Made by a program: the position numbers and the translations under genes
Notes under the pieces: generated by a model
The model's input: the letters and a program-made list of their open reading frames with translations, nothing else
Database searches by the model: none
What the model was told of the DNA's origin: nothing
Origin: Psilocybe azurescens
Taxonomy: Eukaryota; Basidiomycota; Agaricomycetes; Agaricales; Agrocybaceae
Assembly (NCBI GenBank): GCA_023853785.1
Contig: JAJIRX010000072.1
Coordinates: forward strand, 1-36,792
Direction: 5' to 3'
Length of the DNA: 36,792 nt
Part shown: positions 12,154 through 23,934 of the stretch, piece by piece
Layout of the letters: every line of letters begins with the position of its first letter
How positions within the stretch are numbered: the first letter of the stretch is position 1

Positions 12154-15100
12154 GTTCGAGCCTGCAGCCGTCGCTGTACGTCGACAGGTAGCAATATCGG
12201 GACGAAGAGAATCAAAAACACAAGAAACAACGCGAGGAGAGTATGGAAAACGGGAGAGAGTGGTATAAGGGAGAGAATGATGGAATTAATGGTGACAACG
12301 GGGAGCGTGAAAGCGGGGCAGCAGGCCGTGGAAGGCGAAGAAGGTTGCGGGTGAAATAAAAAATGAGGGCAGAAAAGGCAAAGGGACGACGGGACGAAGT
12401 TCCTATTCTGACTTATACAAGCCAAAATTCGAACTGCGCTTCGATCCTCCGGAAGGATGCCCAGAAATGGAGCCATCACGGACGGAGAGTTTCCGAAAAC
12501 TGACGCACGTTGGCGCTGGTTGAGGTTTGCCCATAGGCATGCGTGCAGCGTGGCTACGAGGCTGGTGCTGATTCAGGCAGAAGGACGAGAGCTGAAGAAT
12601 AAGAAAAGTGCGTTCATTTCAGGCTTTGATATTTGCCGCTCATATAAGCAGTATAGCAGGACGCATCTGCCACTACCACACCACTTCCATTTCGCGGATA
12701 TACACGGTCATCTTCATCCTGATTCGCAGAGAAACGAACATTGTTAGGACCTCGATACCCTTTCAGCAAAAAATGGCGCATCACCTCTGTCCAGTTCCCT
12801 GCCTTTGTTTTTCTCGGCGGGTGTAGCCATGCTGGACGACAGCAATCCAATCATCATTGTTCGGCGGTGTCCCCAGATCATTCGACATCCATTATCCAGT
12901 CTGCTTCTTCAGACAGATGCATCTGCAGCGCTGAATTCCAATGAATTACATTGCTAGGAGAAGATGCATCGTATAGAGGTGCCCACGTTCTCTGGAGGTC
13001 GGTCTCGTTGCTGGAGGCTGTGATGTGCAACCTCCACCCTGCGATGTGCAGCACGACCTTCAAGTCCCAAAGTCTCAGTCGTCGGGATACCTCTCCTTCG
13101 AGCTTCAGATTCCTGTTGTCAGATATCATGTATTACTTTTCCTGTCGGTTTCCTTTGTCTGTGGGCTACCTATCGGCCGCTGGGACCGCTTTCACAGACT
13201 GGCCTTCCTAGTCTGTGACATATGTCACTGTCACGAGCAACCAACTTGCATATTGTCGATGCTAGGTCTCCGAACACAGAAGAGAAGCCTAAGAGCCAGA
13301 TGGATACAAGCAGCGCAAATGGCCCTTTGTCGTCACCGAGTACATGGCATGACACCCCAGAGCATAACAGCATGGCAGCAGAATCTTGAATCTTGACGGA
13401 AATCCGTTTGTGACTGCGTCACATGTCACGAAGCTGGATTCGACACGAAACACAGAATGCGCAAAGAAATTTAGGGGAGGAACTGGATGCGCAGTAGCCC
13501 TGTGCAAGAGGACATGTTTCCATGCAGGCCATATTTTTTCCTCGACAATTTGGTGTCCCCATGATGCCAATTCATCCCAAAGCGTGTTGTTGTCACGTAC
13601 CCACCAGTGGACGTCGAAGGTCAAGCTCGATAACAGCCAGTGAGTTGTACAAGAGCTCCCCGGTTACTCAAGAGCATTTTGCTGTGGTCAGAATCATTGA
13701 CCTGATGGACAAAAAGAATTCCCAAGAAGGAAAAATCCAACACGAGTCCCCGAGCTGGGCAACTTTGCGACCAAAAAATAAATAGCCAGGACCTCCATAG
13801 GTCAGATCCCGTCTCTATCATATCCTACAAAATGTTCAGAAACAAAATAATGTAATGACAATGGTCAACGCACTTTCATGTATTCAAGCCTGTGTGTGAT
13901 CCACCTTCCCCAATCCCTTTCAAGACTTCCTGGCCAGGGTGCAACGAAGAACCGACTCCACTCCATTTTTTAAACCCTGGGGTGGTGTCTCAGCTACATC
14001 GCTTTTGTGGGTCGTTCTCGACGGGAAGTGGTTGTAGGCGGTTGGTTTTCGAGATCAAGTGGAAACGCAGATCAAGTGGCCTCGCCTTCAAATCAAGAGT
14101 GAATGCCACAGGTTGTACGCCCGATTTTGCTTGGAGAAGACGCCAAATTCAGAAAAGAGAACGAATGAGCCATGGCTGTCGAAACGAAAGAATATATACT
14201 TTCTATCCCGTCAAGAATATGGAAATCAACCTGTTGTATGCCACACGCTTCCTCCCTACCCGACCTTTCTGCCAGAAACCTCCCACCCTTCGCCTTGGAC
14301 CTTACGCTTCTACTGTCCATGAGTCAAGAGAAGACTGGTACGAAATTAAGGAGGTGTTTGTCGAGGAAAATGAACCCCTGCTGTGATTTCTTCATTGTTC
14401 AACGGCAGTTACGATTGTCGAAATTGATGTGTTGTTTCGCATTTTCGCGCTCATGCGTTTCGACTTCGGTGCTGAGAACGTGGTGCATCGCCATACGATT
14501 TTGGAATTCACGTTGCGAAAGGAGGCAATATCGGAACAATGAGGAGAAGGAAAGTCCAACAAGGTCCGAGCGAACAGTTGTTGTTCGAGGTCATCCACAG
14601 TCGGTGATTCAAATTTGTGTGACCCCAATGGCCCAACCCTGTTTTTCTCCTGTTCGCCACCCAAAGGATAATAAACCCCAGGTTTGCGCACCTTCGAAAA
14701 CTTCCTTCTGAATACGTTTAACGTGGAAGAGACCCGCCCTTGTCTCTCATTCAGGTCCACACTTTAGGCCCACAACACTGTTCGGATTTTGATTATGTTC
14801 CAATTATTTTGAATGCGAATCGAGGTTCAATGTGAGCGCAGTAAGTTCTGAAATCTTAATATGCTCATTTTTTGCGCATATAACTGACTCGAGTGCATCT
14901 TTGGCCAGAAAAAGGCAGTTAATCAGCAAGTCTAGGGTCGTATGTACGTGAGCCTTGGTTTCCTCTATCTCCACATTTCCCGCTCTTGTCGTACTCACAT
15001 AGCATCTCCTGAAACCTATAGTATATCTGAAGAGTTACCGGTCCTCCAGGAATCTAGAATACAGTACGTACGACTACTCTCATGGCCCTATCTAGTTCTG

Positions 15101-15775
15101 GTTGATTTCAAGCGTGTCCTTCTCAATGCCTACAAGTTCTAGCGGCTCCCAATAAAGAATTTCGCCAATTCGAACATATACTTACTTTAAAGCAGGAATC
15201 TCAGCACAGGGCTTGAAGCGATGCCTGTCCATGATTTTCATTTCAGGTCCTCACGTATATGCCTGGTGGGTACCAAAATCATCAGCGATGCCCTTTAAGA
15301 TTTGTGCTCGTTGAGGACCGCTGATCTCTCGACTGCCGACAACTTTTCCATCATGATAAGGGCCGACGACTTTCTGGACATCTCTTGCATATATCTGGCC
15401 TTCTCACTTTCTCTAAAGCCGTCTGTCAGTTCGGCGATGGTCTTGGCTCCTGCATGTTTAAACTGTCGCTGTGTACATCCAACCTGTCGCTTGGAAATCC
15501 TGCCTCTTCTACTGCTGGATACCTTCTGGTCATCGTAATTTGTATGGTACACTCGATATTTTGAGACAAAAGGTCTGTCGATTGGATTACAGTACGTGTG
15601 CATTGAACTCGAGTCGCGGTAAGCCTCTAACGCTATTTCACCACTGGATTACCAGAGATGCCAGGAATCCATTGACAGAGGTCAACCTCAAAGAAATCAG
15701 TGTCAACAATATATATCTATTTACCCAGAACGGAACAAACGCTCGTAATTGTTTGGGCAGGGAAATCCTCAGAAC
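12154..15775. other. Long region without a supportable gene
   Basis: Several open frames of 60-180 codons lie on both strands, for example minus 13624-13289 (TFDVHWWVRDNNTLWDELAS), minus 13129-12878, minus 14998-14804 and minus 15603-15295 (HAGAKTIAELTDGFRESE). They overlap frames of equal length on the other strand, lack coherent splice sites and match no family I know. The sequence is mostly complex, not simple repeat. It may hold decayed genes. Nothing here is a confident call. Confidence 0.3.
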
Positions 15776-16545
15776 TTAGATTTGATCTGCGAGTTGATCC
15801 AATTGCCGTTGTTTCTCCGTATAATCCTCCATCTCCCCCAATAGGTCTCTATCCTCCATAGCGAGTACTTATTCCCGTAACAAAAGCACTTGCTTAAGAG
15901 TGAACAGTAAGATCTTTCCTACTGCTGTCTCAACGATGGATTTCTTCTGGACAGCCATCTCCTTCTGAATGGCAAGACCGGCGTCCGGGCATGTCGTACT
16001 TTGACCAAAGCAGTTCTTGGCAAAGTAGGTCGCCTGCTCTGCAAGATAGTATTGATGAGAGTAAATACCGATACGGAGGTGATCTTCATGTTGCAGACAC
16101 TTGCTCCGCTATCTAGCATCGACTTCCGATGCTTGTTTTCTAATTCCTTCAAATGATTCAACGTGGTAGATCTGGCGACGTTTCTCCAGTGCGTGATAGC
16201 GCTCAAATTGTAACTTATGTACGCGCTATGGTAAGCTTGTTTCAGGGAGCAGGATATTATCGTAATGCTCAAACATTTTGAGCCAGTCGGCAATTTTTTT
16301 ACAGAATGACAAAGTCGGACTCGTGAGTGTCATCAAAGCCAGGTGTGTTCATCAATACAAGGAAACGATCACGATGGATAATTCTAGCTCTATTGATGCG
16401 TTTGGTACAGGAAGAGCATCCGTGCTTCACCAAGGATGGGATTGATGGACTAGATATATCGTAAAATATTGATTCCCCGCCTCGACAGTCGACTCGCTCA
16501 ATGTACTTTTGCCAGCCCCCGTTAGTCCCAATACTTTGTCGCGTT
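15776..16545 (-). pseudogene. P-loop GTPase pseudogene of the array family
   Basis: Read on the minus strand, the pieces occur in family order but in shifting frames. They are a G1 P-loop GLTGAGKST (16502-16531), a HGCSSCTKR segment equivalent to the SCTK block of intact copies, a G3 motif NTPGFDDT (16326-16349), then KKIADWLK, a helical part RKSMLDSGASV, and a tail IQKEMAVQKKSIVETAVGK, finishing in a coiled coil (EDYTEKQRQLDQLADQI) before TAA at 15776-15778. Frames change after G1, after G3 (with an in-frame TAA) and again in the tail, which also has an internal TAA. The number and spread of lesions make it a true relic, unlike the single-base slips in other copies. No start codon or first exon is visible. 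Confidence 0.8.
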
Positions 16546-17882
16546 CCAAAGTTAGGTGCTGAGACACGGCATCTGGACTAGGCTAAACCCACGGACTCAT
16601 GATTTCTTCAAGGAGTAAAGGACGTCTACAAACAAATAAATCATGTGTTCGATAGTGTCAACGTTTTAATGCTCGCAGTCCATAAACGTGCTTCCATTTC
16701 ACAGTGATGCCTCTGCATGGCACGGTAACGGAAGTCGGTGTACATCTCTACCATGTATTGTTGAAGCTTCTTTTCTTTGAGAAAGCTTTGTCTCCCCGAT
16801 CGGTCTGCAGAATTCATTTCGAGGGAATCGACCGGTTGATCTAAATATAGTTTATGCAGCAAGGGTCAACGTGCCAGCAGCGTGTAAGTAATAAGACAAG
16901 AATCAGCCAGATAGTAATGATAAAGGCTACTAATACACCTTATAGATAAATAAAAATAACGACAGGAGGAAGATGCATGTCATGGAGCAAGACTTAGGTT
17001 CTGTCCGTTGAGCTGAAGTTTCAGCTTGTGACAAACATCGACACATTCTCCTGGTACGAGGATCAAGGGGGACCTGCCGCAATTCTTCTCAGAACCGAAG
17101 TCTCCCACATTTTACAGCTATGTATCTGGCAAGACACGATACTCATCCAGGTCTATACTCGAATCATCCTACTGCGGTGCTGGAATATTTAACATGAGGA
17201 AGTTGAGCATCTGAATGTCCTATGGTGCTAGTCTGAGGTTCATAGTAGTGCATGCATGATGAATACCACCTGTTCAAGCTGCATCCTGAACCAGTAGGCG
17301 TTTACTAGCTACTCACGTGTATGATACAGCCCTGAGCATTTACTAGACTTCAATTGTTACAAGTTCAAAGTATCTCACGCCGTGGGCGACTAATACTTAA
17401 GTTCATCTTCAGCAGGTGGACTGAGCAGAATTCCATATTCAGGATAGTCCCAAGTCGTAGGGCTACGCTTAAAGGTCCAGGACGCGATTTGGACGCGATT
17501 TGACGTGATGCGCGTCTCTGTCACGTGATTAGCATACACCCGGTCTGACTTCTCTCTGACTTTTGCCACGATCGAACTCAAGGCCTTGAGGCAGTCAAAC
17601 GCGAATCGAAGCCGAATAACTTTGAGCATTGACCTCATAGACCCTGGGGATAAAGGTAGCTACCGTCCATTTTGCTCGTAGCATACTCTTATCATTTTCA
17701 AATGCTTGTTGATATCTTAGATCATTGTGGTCGAGACAGCCTGATACTGGCCCGGAACTCGCGTAGGAAGACCTTGTACCCGCTCCTCTGAATCTATTGG
17801 GACATCATAAGTAATTTTTTGTGCCAACCGTTATCGATTCACAGCATATGTCTCATCTGAACATTATCAACACAGTACAGAC
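16546..17882. other. Spacer upstream of the two-domain GTPase, with unassigned minus frames
   Basis: Two minus-strand open frames look protein-like but match nothing I know: 16862-16641 (KLQQYMVEMYTDFRYRAMQ) and 17638-17390, which ends TWDYPEYGILLSPPAEDEL before its stop. Neither has a G-domain motif or clear splice partners. The promoter of the plus-strand gene at 17883 must lie at the right edge; no TATA box stands out. Confidence 0.3.
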
Positions 17883-19704
17883 ATGGCGCAGCACGGATTT
17901 ATGTACCCTAACTCGAACATCCGTTGCGATCCCGTAGATCTTACTCACCCCAGCGAGTTAAGACCTGATGATACCATTATAATGTAAGGCTTTCTGTCTA
18001 TATGAGACGTAAAATTTCTTAGCAGAAATTTATGTAGGTTGATTGGTCAGACGGGGACTGGCAAAAGCAATGTGAGACTTGTTATAACTGGTGTTTATCC
18101 CTGTAATAATTATTCGAGCTGCAGTTCATTGACAAAGCAACAGGAAAAACCGGGAAATGGGCGAATAGTACCCTGAAATCTGTCACCACAGATGTAAGGG
18201 CCGTGAGACTCAAAAATCATCCTGAATATCAAGACCGCCTTGTTTTGATTGACACGCCCGGTTTCAAGGACGCCGACACAGATCTAGCAACCCTGGGTCT
18301 GATTGGCCAGTGGCTATTTATGAAGAAACGGTAGGATAGTTTCTCGTGGACTCGTGACGGATGGCTTATTCAATATACAGGAAGTTTGTTTTTATCCATG
18401 CGATCATATACTTTCATCGAATTTCAGATATACCAATGACTGGGGCGCAAAAGACACTTTGCGGTTATTTGGCGCGTTGTGCGGGAAACAGTTTACCGAC
18501 CGAGTCATCCTCGCCACCACTATGTGGGACGACATTAAAGCAGAAGACATGAATAATGTGCAAATGCACGAGAAGGATCTCACTACAAAGTTTTGGAATT
18601 CTCTAATTGATTATAAAACTACAGCTGTACGCTTCTACAACACTACAGACTCGTCATGGGCTTTAATCAATATCGCCCTTCGTCGAAATGCTATGAGAGG
18701 AGTACTATTACAGTTCCAAGAAGATATGAAAAGGTATAATGGACATCTAGAAGATACCCAGGCGGGCAAAATTCTCGGTAAGCCATCAAACCATCGATTC
18801 ATACACAAGAGTACGGGCGCTTATATACATAGAGGGAAACCGTTCAAGGCGCCTCGAGGACAGCCGAGTTATCCTGTGAGTTTCTCTCTGATGTTCAGAG
18901 AGTCTATCGGCTAATTTGCTATGAAAGCTTGCTGGGCCCGACAGGAGTTGGGAAGAGCACTGTTCGTCTCATGTTTATTATTGGCATCGACATAAAAGTC
19001 TGAAGCCTATTTTACGCATGAAGTTCATTAACTTTGCTGCCGGGAAATTAGTTGCCAGTGTCAACCTCAGCCTAACATCGTCACACTTGGAGATCAAACC
19101 TTTTGTCGTTCAGCATCCGCAAAACCCATCCATACGCTGTGTCTTCGTTGAAACGCCTGGTTTTGATCACATCAGCGCGAAAGATCAGGAAGTCTTGAGA
19201 TTAATCGTTGACTGGCTTACAAAATCGTGAGTATCCTCTTCGTCGCTGTATATTAAGTCTCAATTAAATTTCAAAAGCAGTCGGAATGTGAAATTTGGGG
19301 GCATACTTTACCTACACGACATCAGCCAGGTTCGATTAAAGTCCTCATTCGGACTGGACACTCTTGGACGCCTATCCCTGCCAGAGCCAGGTAGTCGCGT
19401 CTGTATAGCATCAGTCAAATGGAAGGATCACCACGACGATTCTGTATTTCAACAACGCGAGAAAGAGCTGGTTGATACAGTTTGGCAGACGCTGTTATCC
19501 AGGGGCACTCTTACTTGTCGGTTTTGTGACACGATGGAATCGGCATGGACTATAGTCGATGGTCTTCTGGCGCGACAGCCTACAGACCTTGATATAATCA
19601 AGAAGGATCTGTATAGGATTTATGAGAGAATGATACACTGCAACGAAAGAAAAGTTGTCAGATGGGCACGAGGCATTTTTGCAAAATTGTTCAACTTCAT
19701 GTAG
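17883..19704 (+). CDS. Two-domain P-loop GTPase (tandem G domains in one gene)
   Basis: Two AIG1/GIMA-like G domains joined by splicing; about 480 residues. Exons: 17883-17983, 18038-18071, 18125-18330, 18381-18777, 18833-18875, 18928-18961, 19024-19226, 19281-19704. Domain 1 has G1 GQTGTGKSN (residues 37-45), G3 DTPGFKD (from about 88) and the family block YFHRIS. Domain 2 has G1 GPTGVGKST (about 264-272), a variant G3 ETPGFD (about 315) and YLHDIS. The link is exon 18833-18875, reading EGNRSRRLEDSRVIL. It is bounded by a 55-nt intron (gtaagc...catag) and a 52-nt intron (gtgagt...gaaag), and both phases fit. Domain 2 has no start codon of its own. One A seems missing in the run 18449-18452, where the frame shifts inside domain 1. 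Function is unknown; GTP binding is inferred from motifs. Two adjacent separate genes is the alternative. Confidence 0.75.
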
Positions 19705-20005
19705 TGTGAGCATTTGACAGATTCAATATGTAGATCCTTCTCCGCAGTTTACATAGCTAAAGTAACTCTGTTGCTTTTTTTTTTACGGATTTGAAACATT
19801 CGGTATTCGCTTCGAGTCTATCATCATTTATTCTTAACTGGCGTCGTACCATAGCTGTTTTTCTGATTCTTCTGCACGAGGAGTCCGCATGGCCTTCCTT
19901 ATATTTAACCCGAGATCGTACTGACACGTTCGACCCCTTCCTAGCCATATCCATTTAGGCGTCGTTCAGCGGTGCCACCTCAGGATTTGCCCGCAATTTC
20001 AACCT
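19705..20005. other. Intergenic spacer
   Basis: About 300 bases between two co-oriented GTPase genes. A T-run lies near 19774-19783. No gene or repeat is seen. Confidence 0.5.
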
Positions 20006-21119
20006 ATGGGAAAGAACTCGAAGAACACCAACAAAGGCATCGCCCAGGTTGGCGAGCGAGACGTACATATTCACAATTCGACAGATATCGTTATACCGTA
20101 CGTCCAATCTTCAGGCCTTTCGAAGGCACGAGAAGCTGATTATCCTGTGTCAGAGTGATGGGCCCTACTGGGGCAGGAAAAAGCACGGTATCTATTAAAA
20201 ATATTTCAATATCATAGGCGATGCTCATTTACTCATTAATTTTGCATAATCTCTAGTTCATAAATACCATACTGAACGGAGAATCCGGTCATGGCGAACA
20301 GCCACTTATGGAGGTTGGTGACAGGTTAACCTCCTGCACGAAAGCACTGCAAGTGTCAAAGATTGATTCGGCTTCGCTATCTCCTCAGCTTAGGGGTCGT
20401 CAGGTGATTATAGTAGATACACCTGGGTTTGACGACACGTTTGAAGGAGATGCTCAAATCCTGAAGCGAATTGCAGACTGGTTGAAGTCCTCGTGAGTAT
20501 CCTTCGACTCAGGTTCGGGCATGTGATGCTTACCATCCACATTTCAGCTACAATAACAACATGATTCTGGCTGGCGTCATCTATCTTCACGACATCTCTG
20601 AGGACCGCTTCTCCGGGACAGCTCGCAGAAATCTAGAAATTTTCAATCACTTGTGTGGAGATGCCGCTCAGTAAAGTGGTTCTAGGAACCACTAAATCGA
20701 ACAAAATCCCTGCCGGAACATTCACCCGATACGAAACCGAGTTAAAGCAACTCCATTGGAACAAAATGATCGAAAAGGGTACCCGTGTAGCGCATTTTGG
20801 TGGGGACTACCAATCCGCTCGAAACGTAGTCAACCTCATACTTGGGCGTGTTGCGTTGGACACTGTGCTCTGTATTCAGAAGGAATTGGTCTTGGACAAG
20901 AAGATTATACCCGAGACCATGGCAGGCAGAGAGCTACGACACACCCTTCAAGAGATACTTGAGATGCAAAGGCAGATGGTGGCGGCTGAGCGGGACACGG
21001 CAGCAGGAGGTCAGACCACACAAGATATCGAACAGAAAGCGGACGAGATCAATCAAAGAATTATGGCACTCTCGAAGCAGATTCGAGAGCTACGAATCCC
21101 TCTCGACACGAATCCGTAA
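20006..21119 (+). CDS. P-loop GTPase, AIG1/GIMA-like, array member
   Basis: Small GTPase-like protein of about 311 residues. Exons: 20006-20097, 20154-20187, 20257-20492, 20548-21119. A short N-terminus (MGKNSKNTNKGIAQ ... NSTDIVIP) leads to G1 GPTGAGKST, the SCTKALQVSK segment, G3 DTPGFDDTF, then LAGVIYLHDISEDRF and a G4-position TTKSNK. After this come a helical segment (WNKMIEKGTRVAHF) and a C-terminal coiled coil rich in Gln/Glu/Arg (residues about 250-305). Introns fall at the same three places as in its paralogues: phase 2 just before G1, phase 0 just after it, phase 2 after WLKSS. The frame shifts at 20666-20670 (two bases missing or one extra before LSKVVLGTTK). The start ATG is the first in frame with the conserved splice. 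No membrane segment is seen. Confidence 0.85.
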
Positions 21120-21799
21120 AGTCTTAGGCCTCTAAATATTGTCAGGTCATTCGGATAGTCCTTAACATAGTGCTCTAGGTAATTTATGCGCTGAGCGATG
21201 GGATGTGACACACAGCAGAAAAAATGATACGACTTCACGTAATAGATAAAACTCCATGCCTTTTAGCATAAGTATCCTTGAGTTCTGGCCCCACAGACGT
21301 ATGTTTCAAACGGTCGGTCGCTCATAGGAATGGAGTCGACCATTCAGCCTTTCAAATTCAGCCTGCGATTCTATTTGTAAAACGGCGGCGTGCAAACAAG
21401 TTGAAAAGCAGGGGTGTACGTACCGCCATTTGTCTTGTCTATCTCATTCTTAGTGGTATTGTAGTCGTTTATGAGGCGTTCGCATTCCTTCTACCTCAGT
21501 GTAGTTTTTTTCTTGGGATTGATGGTTCTTAATTAAATTATGGACATCCAAGATACGTTGTACAGGAGCATTCTGAGCAGAAGCGGAAAATTTTCCGCAA
21601 TGATAACTGTCCGCGGGGATGCTGCTCCCGCACGGCGCCGATATCATCGCCTTATACCTCGTCTAACATAGTTGTAGCAATAACAACGGGACTACTCTAA
21701 CGTCTCCGCTGCAAATATACCGAAGCTGGTACACGTTTTTGCAGGGAGGCCCGATAACACGGAAGCTATGGTTTATAATCGTCTAAAAGTACAGTCAAC
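21120..21799. other. Spacer downstream of the GTPase gene
   Basis: No gene supported. Short frames on both strands (for example plus 21278-21532) show no recognisable motif. Confidence 0.4.
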
Positions 21800-21935
21800 G
21801 CAATCAGAATCAGAAATCATACCAATTATGGGGACAATCTCGTATTGGTAAATACACCTGGACTGGAAGATACCCACAAGTCCGACTAGGAGATTCTTAA
21901 CGTCATCTACAAATGACTTGAAAAAGCTGGCTTCT
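21800..21935 (+). pseudogene. Isolated G3-region relic of an array GTPase
   Basis: A plus-strand stretch reads NHTNYGDNLVLVNTPGLEDT and then HKSD, stop, EILNVIYK. This corresponds to the G3 motif and the following helix of intact copies, and closely resembles the pseudogene at 16326-16349 (NTPGFDDTHESD). A TAG and then a TGA interrupt the frame. No P-loop or downstream YLHDIS block is seen nearby, so only a fragment survives. Confidence 0.6.
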
Positions 21936-22445
21936 TCTGTCGCGTTTAATATGATGTTTATTTGCAGAATACCAGATTTACTGGAGTAGGGAACTACCCA
22001 AAATATTCAGAACCACAAATATGACTTTTCCCGGATCCTGATAACGATATCACTGATATTAAGCTCAACCAGTCTCCTAATTTTTTGGTTGGATGCCGCG
22101 GACAATTGAGTGATTTCAAGAGGCGAGTCCTGAGTGCTGAGCCATTAAAGATTATAACGAAAGCAGTTATGCGTCTACCGACAGAATGGAAGTTCGTCGA
22201 AACGTAGAGAAAGCTTATTGATTGTATAAGAGCTTGAATCTTGGGTTCTCTATAGCAATAGACTGAGGCATCCCGCTACATCGACGCCAGATAGTACTTG
22301 TATCCTGACCAGACTTGAAGGTGTGGAGTGCGCGGTTGGTTATGCTGAAATAAGTTCCTCTCTGACAACGTATAAAAACGACGGGAGAAACGATGAAACG
22401 TGTCAGATTTTGATTGAAGTGTGTTGTCAAACATACGCCAGATCA

Positions 22446-22530
22446 GAACTCGGAGGACAAGTCGGATATCAGAAATCCGCCTCACCGCCTCATGATCGGA
22501 CTCCGCCTCATTCTCCGCCTCATACAATTC
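22446..22530 (+). repeat. Left copy of a diverged inverted repeat
   Basis: The stretch beginning gaactcggaggacaagtcgg, rich in ccgcct and ctccgcc, resembles the reverse complement of 23020-23115 (ctcagagaaagtcggaatta and onward, with tccgcctctccggctcat). Identity is roughly 70 percent by eye. It may be a degraded terminal repeat of an element lying between them. Confidence 0.4.
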
Positions 22531-23019
22531 TGCTCGTTTATGTTACCTAGACCATATTACACACTAATTATGTCTGTGATTTTTTATAAAAATCTTTAAA
22601 CTGCATTGCAGCCGTCAAAATCATCAAGAGATTGAAATTGCGCAGTATTGACACTTTGCGGTCACGAGATCTATTGCAGACGCGTAGCAAAATTCTGATC
22701 CGCAACTTCATATCTGCCTCTATGCAAGACCTCCTTAATGATATTAAGAAAAGTAAGGACTCTCATGACATTTTTAAGCTGTCGTGCTTTATTCAGTATG
22801 CAGGATGGAGAATAGCTACACCAATGATCAACAATCAACAACGGCGTGTCGTGAATCATGATCACGCTTTTTCCTGCCACATGTGACAAACCTTGGGTTT
22901 TTTGAACCTTCTCACACAAACATCAGTGTGGATTGTATAATTTTACCCTACGAAAGCTGATTAATAACTATGTTAAAATATCATGGTGATCATGCGGATT
23001 GCTCTCAACCAGGGAGAAT

Positions 23020-23115
23020 CCGTCTCTGAGTGGTCCGGACAGTGTGCCGGAATCCGGATATGAGCCGGAGAGGCGGACTTCCTAATTCCGACTTTCTCTG
23101 AGAACTCGAGTGGAT
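23020..23115 (-). repeat. Right copy of a diverged inverted repeat
   Basis: Inverted partner of 22446-22530. The plus strand here carries gagccggagaggcggacttc followed by a TCCGAC-rich segment. The copies are about 500 bases apart and enclose no recognisable coding sequence. Confidence 0.4.
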
Positions 23116-23934
23116 CCAATTCGGATTTCCGACTCCGACCCCGACCGTTACCTACATGCACGTGACCTTTAAAGCTTGCTTACGTCGCAAGCAGTCGCAA
23201 CATACTTGTATCATACGGTACAGTGTACACCGTATTGATTTGCACCACTCTCATCTTGTCATAGTAGCGCGCTGCGCGATTCTTCGCGTCTGAGATCTGA
23301 GACAGCCTGAGTTAGACGGTCCTCATTCTCCTTTTTAACCCATTATCCTTCGTATTTCAAGCATACGGCGCTCTGGGTATGTGTTCACACGCAGCTTCTC
23401 TTCTCATTGTATACTCCTACCCAGTTCTTTTCACCTGATCTCTGACTGGCGAGAACGGATAGTGACTATGCCTGAATTCTCGTTTTCTTTTCTCATCTGT
23501 CGCCTTAGTGTGCAAATTTGACTACATATGCATAATATGTGACAAGCCTGACAACACTATGTTGGCATGCTTCCGCTTGCCCTCCGCTGCTCAAATTTGC
23601 ATGGAATACGAACCACAACCACTGGGAGTATATACTATGAGCAGAGAGGTATTCTATGGTGGCACATGGAGTTCACACACTAGGTGGGGACATAGATAAA
23701 CCATTTACGATGAAAGTGGGTCATGTTATGCGCCTGTCTATGCAAAACTCCTAGATTTCTGCAGAAGCGCACACGACAGAAATTCAGCAAAGCAGAGGCA
23801 AATTTGAAGAGGAAATGGACAACGTACCAGCGGCCAATGCTAGAAATTCAGAAGATCGCCCAACTTTCTGCGAAGACGTTTAAAAACGTTTGGAGACTCC
23901 CTATTTGTCGGGCGGGCTGACTTTTGAAATTTCT

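Larger units (their letters stand above)
21936..23934. other. Non-coding interval holding a diverged inverted repeat
   Basis: Apart from the repeat pair listed separately, I see only short frames without known motifs, such as plus 22632-22886 (SRDLLQTRSKILIRNFISAS) and plus 23508-23699. A coding-like patch near 23780-23880 (KFEEEMDNVPAANARNSEDR) is too short to call. The interval lies between convergent GTPase genes. Confidence 0.35.

Noticed and set aside
13289..13624. Minus-strand 111-codon frame
   Set aside because: The first part looks protein-like, but it has no splice partner or family match and overlaps an equally open plus frame.
14172..14711. Plus-strand 179-codon frame, the longest in the gene-poor region
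   Set aside because: Composition is Cys/Arg/Ser-heavy without domain pattern, and it overlaps long frames on both strands. Probably chance.
15295..15603. Minus-strand frame with HAGAKTIAELTDGFRESE as a tail of the nearby GTPase pseudogene
   Set aside because: The pseudogene's own coiled-coil tail already ends at 15776, and this frame aligns with no part of the intact copies.
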